Assembly (NCBI GenBank): GCA_937911045.1
Contig: CALEPX010000050.1
Coordinates: 1-39,347 of the forward strand
DNA: 39,347 nucleotides
Origin: an uncultured Fretibacterium sp.
Lineage (GTDB): Bacteria; Synergistota; Synergistia; Synergistales; Aminobacteriaceae
Direction of reading: 5' to 3'
The notes beneath the pieces are model-generated. The model ran no database searches. It saw only the letters and a program-made list of their open reading frames with translations, and was not told where the DNA came from. The position numbers were made by a program, and so were the translations under genes. This document shows, in pieces, positions 34,475-39,347 of the stretch (its first letter is position 1; each line of letters opens with the position of its first letter).

Positions 34475-34954
34475 ATGGAAAAACATAGAAGCGTTACTTA
34501 TGAATCGTCGAATTACAGGAACAGAAACAAGTTCTCAGATGAACGACATGATCGACACAAGTCATTGCGCACGAATTTCTCGGAGAATGAGAAGTCCGAA
34601 ATTTTGTCGCGCGTGAAATTTGTCGGAGCTGGGTGCGCTGCACGAGAAGCAGGTGCTCCGAAAGAACTCGTCATGAAATGGATTGGCGAAATTGATGCGA
34701 GAATCTCGGAACTAAATTCGGAATTGGAAAAGCAAATCGTCACGGAAAATATTCCAGACCCCCCAAGCGTCACTCTAAACACAGCACCATCAGGCACAGT
34801 ACGCGGAAAACGCCACAATGCTGAAGAACGCCTCGTAATCTGGAATCGCGCTAATGAAGTCGGACGAACTCAAGCAGCACTCGAATATGGGATCAGTCCC
34901 GTAACGATTGAGAACTGGAGTTGGAAATACGGCATGAAAACTCCCCCGAAATGA
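34475..34954 (+). CDS. Small protein with two helix-turn-helix-like domains
   Basis: 159 residues, ATG 34475 with AGGAGAG (34461-34467). After a basic, Arg/Ser/Asn-rich N-terminus (1-35) there are two HTH-like units of the transposase/Psq type: about 38-80 (FSENEKSEILSRVKFVGAGC, AAREAGAPKELVMKWIGEI) and about 112-155 (HNAEERLVIWNRANEVGRTQ, AALEYGISPVTIENWSWKYG), joined by a Pro/Thr linker. Both share the pattern of a helix, then a Gly, an AA-x-E-x-G turn and a W-containing last helix. No catalytic transposase domain follows. It could be a domesticated DNA-binding protein or an orphan IS fragment. A DNA-binding role is inferred. Confidence 0.6.
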   Translation: MEKHRSVTYESSNYRNRNKFSDERHDRHKSLRTNFSENEKSEILSRVKFVGAGCAAREAGAPKELVMKWIGEIDARISELNSELEKQIVTENIPDPPSVTLNTAPSGTVRGKRHNAEERLVIWNRANEVGRTQAALEYGISPVTIENWSWKYGMKTPPK

Positions 34955-35024
34955 TTTACGAGCAGTACGAGCAGAGAGAATCGCACATGAAAAGTCGAAA
35001 CGAAATTTACAAGGAGTGAATGTA

Positions 35025-36800
35025 TTGCGAAAATTTCTTGCGATAATATTAATAATCCCGAGTTTGCTTTCGTCGGCTTCGTCAATGGCTATCGAGAAGA
35101 TAACAAAGCTTACGTCGTTACCGGCGGCTCAGTGGCAAAAGACGGCGAATTTTCCGGATTGGCTTGGTTATGTCGATGATACGTTAGCTCTGAATAACAC
35201 GATAAGCTTTAACTTCTGGCATAATCAGGGCAAAATCTATCTCAAAACGTCCGAACGCCTGAAGAGTTTCGATATGTTCGTGAACAGTACGCGCCTCGAA
35301 ACGTCTGCAATCAAGCGCGGCGGAATTTACGAGATCGATATATCTGAGCTAATGCTTGACGGAGTGAACACGATACAAATCTCGAACATAAATCCCGAGA
35401 AGGACAAGAATGTCATATCTGTTTATGTTCCGTATCCGGTGATATTAAGAGGCTCTCTTGAAGAATCCGGAATACGCTCTGAAGCTCTTGAACTTGTATC
35501 CGAAATTATAGATTCAGATATTGCGAGAGGCTTTCCGAGTGCGCAGTTGGCTGTCATACGGAACGGGCGGCTGGTCTACTCGAAATCATGGGGTAAAAAT
35601 ATCACGACGCGAACTCTATATGATTTGGCATCGATAAGCAAAATGCTCGGGGTGAATTACGCGATTCAGAAACTGGTCTCAGAGAGAAGGCTCAATATTG
35701 ACGCGAAGATCTCAGATATTTTCGGGCGCGAAATGACCAATGCGCAATTTACGATTCGGGATTTGTTATGCCATCGCTCAGGATTGCCGCCGGAAATTTA
35801 TTATCATGATATGAATTACGATATTTCGAAACGCAAACATGACGCGAAAGTTTCGAATCCGTTATATACAGGTATCGATGGCAGTCCCGAAACGCGTGCG
35901 AAAACTCTCAGAGCAATTCTCAGAACTCCCCTGATTAACAAACCCGGCACGAAAGTATTATACTCAGATGTAGGATACATGTTATTATGTTTCGTTGTGG
36001 AAAAAGTCACTGGACAAACTCTCGATACGTATATGCGAGAGAATTTTTGGCAGCCTCTGGGATTAACTCGCATATCATACAATCCGCTGAAGAATAATTT
36101 TTCGCGTGAAGACTGTGCTCCGACGGAAATTTACGGCAACACTCGCGACGGCAACATGACATTCACCGGAATCAGGAATTATGTTTTACAAGGGGAAGTT
36201 CACGATTACAAAGCGTTTCACTCTATGGGCGGAATTTCCGGACACGCTGGCTTATTCTCGAATGCGGAAGATTTGGCGATACTTGCGTCATTAATGTTTT
36301 ACGGAGGGTACGGCGAACATAGATTTTTCACACGAGACGTAATTGACTTTTTCACAGCTGTTCAGGCTATAGAAAATTCTAATTACGCTATAGGCTGGTG
36401 GCGCGAAGGTGATGACAAACGAGCTTATTATTTCGGCACGCAATCCCGCAGTTCTGTATTTGGACACCAAGGTTGGACAGGAACTCTGATCATGATAGAC
36501 CCTTCACGCAATCTTGTGATCGCGTATCTGACCAACAAGATAAATTCTCCGGTAGTGAAGCCCTATACCGGCAAGAAAATCTACGCTGGAAACTGGTTCA
36601 CAGCCTCGACGTTAGGATTTGTGCCGCAGATAATTTCGATTGGCATGGACAGCGACAAGGATATTTCCGAACAGCTCAACGCACTTGTGTATGACATGGC
36701 GATTGATAGTGTGAAGTTAATTCCGAAGAACGCAGCCAAGAATCACCCAGCGAATTTGAATGCCGAGAGTAAGCGCGCAATTCTCAAGAAACGATTTTGA
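35025..36800 (+). CDS. Secreted serine hydrolase (beta-lactamase/PBP4B-like)
   Basis: 591 residues from TTG 35025, 8 bases after AAGGAG (35011-35016); GTG 35016 overlaps that site. Signal peptide 1-22 (cleavage after SSMA). An N-terminal beta-sandwich-like region about 25-150 precedes a class-C-type beta-lactamase fold about 160-530: S203-I-S-K206 nucleophile motif, Y313-S-D in place of the YxN motif, and H484-Q-G in place of KTG. The YSD and HxG variants are common in D,D-peptidase/esterase members such as YfeW (PBP4B) and YbbE. It is likely to cut peptidoglycan stem peptides or small esters in the periplasm. No lipobox is seen. It is expressed alone or with the preceding small gene. Confidence 0.82.
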   Translation: MRKFLAIILIIPSLLSSASSMAIEKITKLTSLPAAQWQKTANFPDWLGYVDDTLALNNTISFNFWHNQGKIYLKTSERLKSFDMFVNSTRLETSAIKRGGIYEIDISELMLDGVNTIQISNINPEKDKNVISVYVPYPVILRGSLEESGIRSEALELVSEIIDSDIARGFPSAQLAVIRNGRLVYSKSWGKNITTRTLYDLASISKMLGVNYAIQKLVSERRLNIDAKISDIFGREMTNAQFTIRDLLCHRSGLPPEIYYHDMNYDISKRKHDAKVSNPLYTGIDGSPETRAKTLRAILRTPLINKPGTKVLYSDVGYMLLCFVVEKVTGQTLDTYMRENFWQPLGLTRISYNPLKNNFSREDCAPTEIYGNTRDGNMTFTGIRNYVLQGEVHDYKAFHSMGGISGHAGLFSNAEDLAILASLMFYGGYGEHRFFTRDVIDFFTAVQAIENSNYAIGWWREGDDKRAYYFGTQSRSSVFGHQGWTGTLIMIDPSRNLVIAYLTNKINSPVVKPYTGKKIYAGNWFTASTLGFVPQIISIGMDSDKDISEQLNALVYDMAIDSVKLIPKNAAKNHPANLNAESKRAILKKRF

Positions 36801-36813
36801 GCTTGATTTGCTC

Positions 36814-36842
36814 TTGATTTGAGTTGAGATTTCTGGTATATT
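36814..36842 (+). promoter_or_regulatory. Promoter of the alanine/glycine symporter gene
   Basis: TTGATT (36814-36819), 17-base spacer, TATATT (36837-36842) with TG-G before it. A leader of about 45 bases follows, with no riboswitch-like structure that I can see. Confidence 0.6.
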
Positions 36843-36893
36843 TAGTCGCATAGAATATTTGAAATAATTTGAAAACGAAAGGATTTAAGAAAC

Positions 36894-38309
36894 ATGATTG
36901 ATGCTATTGACTCTGTAGTGAACGAAATAAGCGGTGTGTTATATCAACCGTACATAATTCCGCTGATTCTCTTGCTTGCCGGAATTTATTTCACGTTTCG
37001 AACAAATTTTCTGCAAATTCGGCTTTTTGTTGAATCGTTGCGCGTTGTAGGGGAACGTCCGGTTAATTTAGGTTCTACGTCGTCATTTGGAGCGCTCATG
37101 GTATCGACTGCCTCACGAGTTGGCACAGGAAATATCATGGGAGTATCGACGGCTCTGTGTTTAGGCGGAGCTGGTGCAATATTCTGGATGTGGGTTACGG
37201 CGATATTGGGAGGGGCTTCGGCATTTGTCGAGTCAACGCTTGCGCAGATTTACAAGAAGCGTGCTTCTGACGGCAGCAGTTACGGAGGACCATCGTACTA
37301 CATGCAGGACGCTATTCACCAACGCTGGCTGGGAATAGTTTTCTCTATTGTGTTGATATTGACATACGTAGTCGGCTATAACATGCTTGCGGCGTATAAC
37401 ACACAGGATACATTCTCAGTATTTGGATTTTACGACAAAGCTTCTACCCCGTATTTAGTCGGCGGAGTGCTTGCGATTTTATTTGCGTTGTGCGTACTCG
37501 GTGGAGGAAAGAGGCTCACGAAAGTCACGGAAGTTCTTGTACCTGCGATGGGTATCTTGTATGTATTGGTATCGCTTGCGGTTGTGATCATGAACATAGA
37601 CAGATTGCCTTCGGTATTCAGCTCGATATTCACGTCAGCATTTGATTTCGAGGCTATATTCGGCGGTTTTACTGGTTCATGTGTAATGATGGGTATCAAG
37701 CGCGGACTTTATTCTAACGAAGCTGGTATGGGTTCTGCGCCGAACGCTGCTGCAGCTGCTGATGTATCTCATCCGGTAAAACAGGGTCTTGTGCAAATGC
37801 TCTCTGTATTTATCGATACGTTATTAATCTGTTCAGCTACGGCATTCATGTGTCTGTTTTCTGGAGTAGAGCCTGCTGCGGAAAAGGCTGGTGCTGCTTA
37901 CGTACAATCTGCGACGATGAGTGCTCTTGGAGAATTTGGACCATTATTCGTAACGGTTGCGGTCTGTTTATTCGCGTTTACGACGTTGATAGGGAATTAT
38001 TACTACACTGAGGGCTGTTTGCGCTTTATCCTGAAGAGAGAGCCCGGGAAAGCTTTCATGATGTGTTTCAGGCTTTTTGCGACGTTCTTGGTATTCATTG
38101 GTGCAGTTTTATCTGCCGGACTTGCTTGGGATACGGCGGATTTGTTGCAGGCATTGATGGTTCTGATTAACGTGCCTGTTATCTTGATATTGACTAAACC
38201 TGCGATCGCGGCATTGGTTGATTATGAGGCGCAGAGACGTTCTGGGAAAAACCCTGTTTATAATGCGAGATCCAATGGTGTAGAACATACGGATTTCTGG
38301 ACGAAGTAA
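36894..38309 (+). CDS. Alanine/glycine:cation symporter (AGCS family)
   Basis: 471 residues with about eleven membrane segments; imports alanine or glycine with sodium or protons. Family signatures are visible: ASRVGTGNIMGVSTALCLGGAG in pieces around residues 68-90, GGPSYYMQDAI around 130, KRGLYSNEAGMGSAPNAAAAADV around 270 and FAFTTLIGNYYYTEG around 365. Length is normal. ATG 36894 lies 10 bases after AAAGGA. It is a single gene with its own promoter and terminator, consistent with amino-acid fermentation. Confidence 0.93.
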   Translation: MIDAIDSVVNEISGVLYQPYIIPLILLLAGIYFTFRTNFLQIRLFVESLRVVGERPVNLGSTSSFGALMVSTASRVGTGNIMGVSTALCLGGAGAIFWMWVTAILGGASAFVESTLAQIYKKRASDGSSYGGPSYYMQDAIHQRWLGIVFSIVLILTYVVGYNMLAAYNTQDTFSVFGFYDKASTPYLVGGVLAILFALCVLGGGKRLTKVTEVLVPAMGILYVLVSLAVVIMNIDRLPSVFSSIFTSAFDFEAIFGGFTGSCVMMGIKRGLYSNEAGMGSAPNAAAAADVSHPVKQGLVQMLSVFIDTLLICSATAFMCLFSGVEPAAEKAGAAYVQSATMSALGEFGPLFVTVAVCLFAFTTLIGNYYYTEGCLRFILKREPGKAFMMCFRLFATFLVFIGAVLSAGLAWDTADLLQALMVLINVPVILILTKPAIAALVDYEAQRRSGKNPVYNARSNGVEHTDFWTK

Positions 38310-38327
38310 TTTCGCGTAAAGATTTTT

Positions 38328-38361
38328 AGCAGCTCTTGAGAGATCAGGGGCTGTTTTTTTT
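38328..38361 (+). terminator. Rho-independent terminator after the symporter
   Basis: AGCAGCTCTT (38328-38337) pairs with AGGGGCTGTT (38346-38355) with three G-U pairs and an 8-base loop, running into eight T (38354-38361). Confidence 0.85.
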
Positions 38362-38381
38362 ACGCACAGGTTTGTAGCAAG

Positions 38382-39347
38382 TCTCTGACATACGGATTCA
38401 GGGAATCAGCAAATACATTCGCATTATGATACATACCTGACAACATGCTAACTGTGAGTGGTCGCGAGCTTTACGTGGTTGTACTATGTGTGTGCGGCAA
38501 GTGTTTGAGAGTAGAGTTCAAGTTTTTAGAATCCCCAAATCGACGGATTGATAGATGCGTCTCTGAAATTGCGGTATCGTCAAGAATTTAACAACTTCGT
38601 GAGAACGTCGTATATTTCAGGTAATAGCACACTGGACGGCTAGAATCCAGAGGTGTGAGGTTGAAGTTTCGTTTTGTTCTTGTTAGGTATGCAGGTGGTC
38701 GTGACGATTTTAAGTTCAAGTTTCGGAGATTCAAGCTTGACGGATTGGCAAATATATTTCCGAATCGGTGATTTATTTTAGTTACGCAACCATAGACAAT
38801 TCTGAAACATTGTGCTATGTTTTAACAACCTGCTGGTGAGCTGTGGGTAGTACGGCAAGTGTTCGAGATTGGCGTTCGAGTTTTTAGAATGCCGACTCGG
38901 TAGATTGACAAATACGTTCTTGAGGTTGCGGTTTTAACGACTTCATGAGAACGTCATAGGCTCGAAGGTAGTGCCACACTGGACGGTTAGAATCACGAGG
39001 TGTGTTTGAATTTTCGATTTGTTCTTGTTAGGTGCGCAGGCGGTCGTGACGATTTTAAGTTCCCTGAATTATTTATTGTGATGTGCTGTGAGTAATTTGC
39101 GAGTTGTTGTAAAATTAAAATTCTGAGTTCGGGTTTCGGAGATGCAAGCTCGACGGATTGGAAAATATGCTCCCGAATCTGTGATTTATTTTAGTTACAC
39201 AACCATTGACAATTTTGAAGTATTGTGTTAGAATTTTAACAACTTGTTGATGGTATGGCAAGTGTTCGAGATTGGCGTTCGAGTTTTTAAAATGCCGACT
39301 CGGTAGATTGACAAATACGTTCTTGAGGTTGCGGTTTTAACGACTTC
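38382..39347. repeat. Degenerate tandem array of about 360-bp non-coding units
   Basis: Unit starts (GGCAAGTGTT-like) lie at 38496, 38854 and 39257. The first unit is 358 bp. The second is 403 bp because of about 60 extra bases at 39063-39127. The third runs off the window after 91 bases, and those 91 bases match the second unit with one difference. Within each unit there are two related half-units containing a GACGGATTG-type core followed by AAAT (38540, 38738, 38899, 39150), and a weak extra copy at about 38390. No open frame of useful size or RNA gene is visible. The units also hold a conserved promoter-like pattern. Confidence 0.75.
39206..39234 (+). promoter_or_regulatory. Promoter-like pattern conserved in the repeat units
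   Basis: TTGACA (39206-39211), 17 bases, TAGAAT (39229-39234). The same position of the earlier unit (about 38792-38820) reads TAGACA, 17 bases, TATGTT. Two copies diverge around it, so conservation may be chance; no gene follows in the window. Confidence 0.3.

Noticed and set aside
36843..36893. Glycine riboswitch upstream of the symporter
   Set aside because: The leader is only about 45 bases and shows no paired structure; a glycine riboswitch needs about 100 bases or more.
38382..39347. CRISPR array
   Set aside because: The repeating unit is about 360 bp and repeats throughout; there are no short constant repeats alternating with unique spacers, and no cas genes.

Overview
The window looks like a chromosome segment from a member of the Synergistota (Synergistaceae-like). 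The best evidence is that four predicted secreted proteins end in the same kind of tail: a Gly/Ser-rich stretch, a C-[ND]-[ST]-G core, a hydrophobic segment and a few basic residues. This matches what I know of the Synergist-CTERM sorting tail. Moderate G+C, AGGAG-type ribosome binding sites, frequent TTG starts and amino-acid and sugar uptake genes fit an anaerobic, host- or sludge-associated fermenter. The species cannot be named from the sequence alone.

Layout. 1-419: nested short inverted repeats and a fold-back, directly in front of a xylulokinase-type gene that has lost its N-terminus. 420-7994 (+): sugar locus with the truncated FGGY kinase, a DUF4867-like protein, an L-fucose/arabinose-isomerase-like enzyme and a ChvE/MmsA/MmsB-type monosaccharide ABC importer, closed by a strong terminator at 8033-8069. 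8122-10437 (+): DUF4418-like membrane protein, FtsX/MacB-type permease and LolD-like ATPase. 10499-12106 (+): ACT-domain protein plus PFL/UPF0210 protein, a standard conserved pair. 12167-20433 (-): a three-gene operon of large secreted Synergist-CTERM proteins: a surface protein whose frame is broken at a run of nine G, a C-type-lectin/papain-like protease, and an M23-peptidase/Ig-repeat protein. It has a near-consensus promoter at 20556-20584. 20624-27796 (-): a five-gene importer operon with two binding proteins, two fused double permeases and only one ATPase. 27921-38309: mixed single genes: alpha/beta hydrolase (+), malic enzyme (-), Synergist-CTERM lipase-like protein (+), prolyl-tRNA editing protein (-), Sm/cold-shock-like RNA-binding candidate (+), a possible 45-residue ORF (+), a double-HTH small protein (+), a serine hydrolase/PBP4B-like protein (+) and an alanine/glycine:cation symporter (+). 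38362-39347: a non-coding, degenerate tandem array of about 360-bp units that runs off the window.

How the parts fit. The first block would import and isomerise a pentose or 6-deoxyhexose, although its kinase appears broken. The secreted operon combines peptidoglycan-hydrolase-like, protease and carbohydrate-binding modules, so it is probably a cell-surface digestion or adhesion set; the homopolymer at the start of its first gene could switch that protein on and off. Many promoters share a TG-N-TATAAT-like extended -10.

The points most worth following up are the G9 tract, the 360-bp array, the single-ATPase double importer, and the repeat-associated truncation of the kinase gene.
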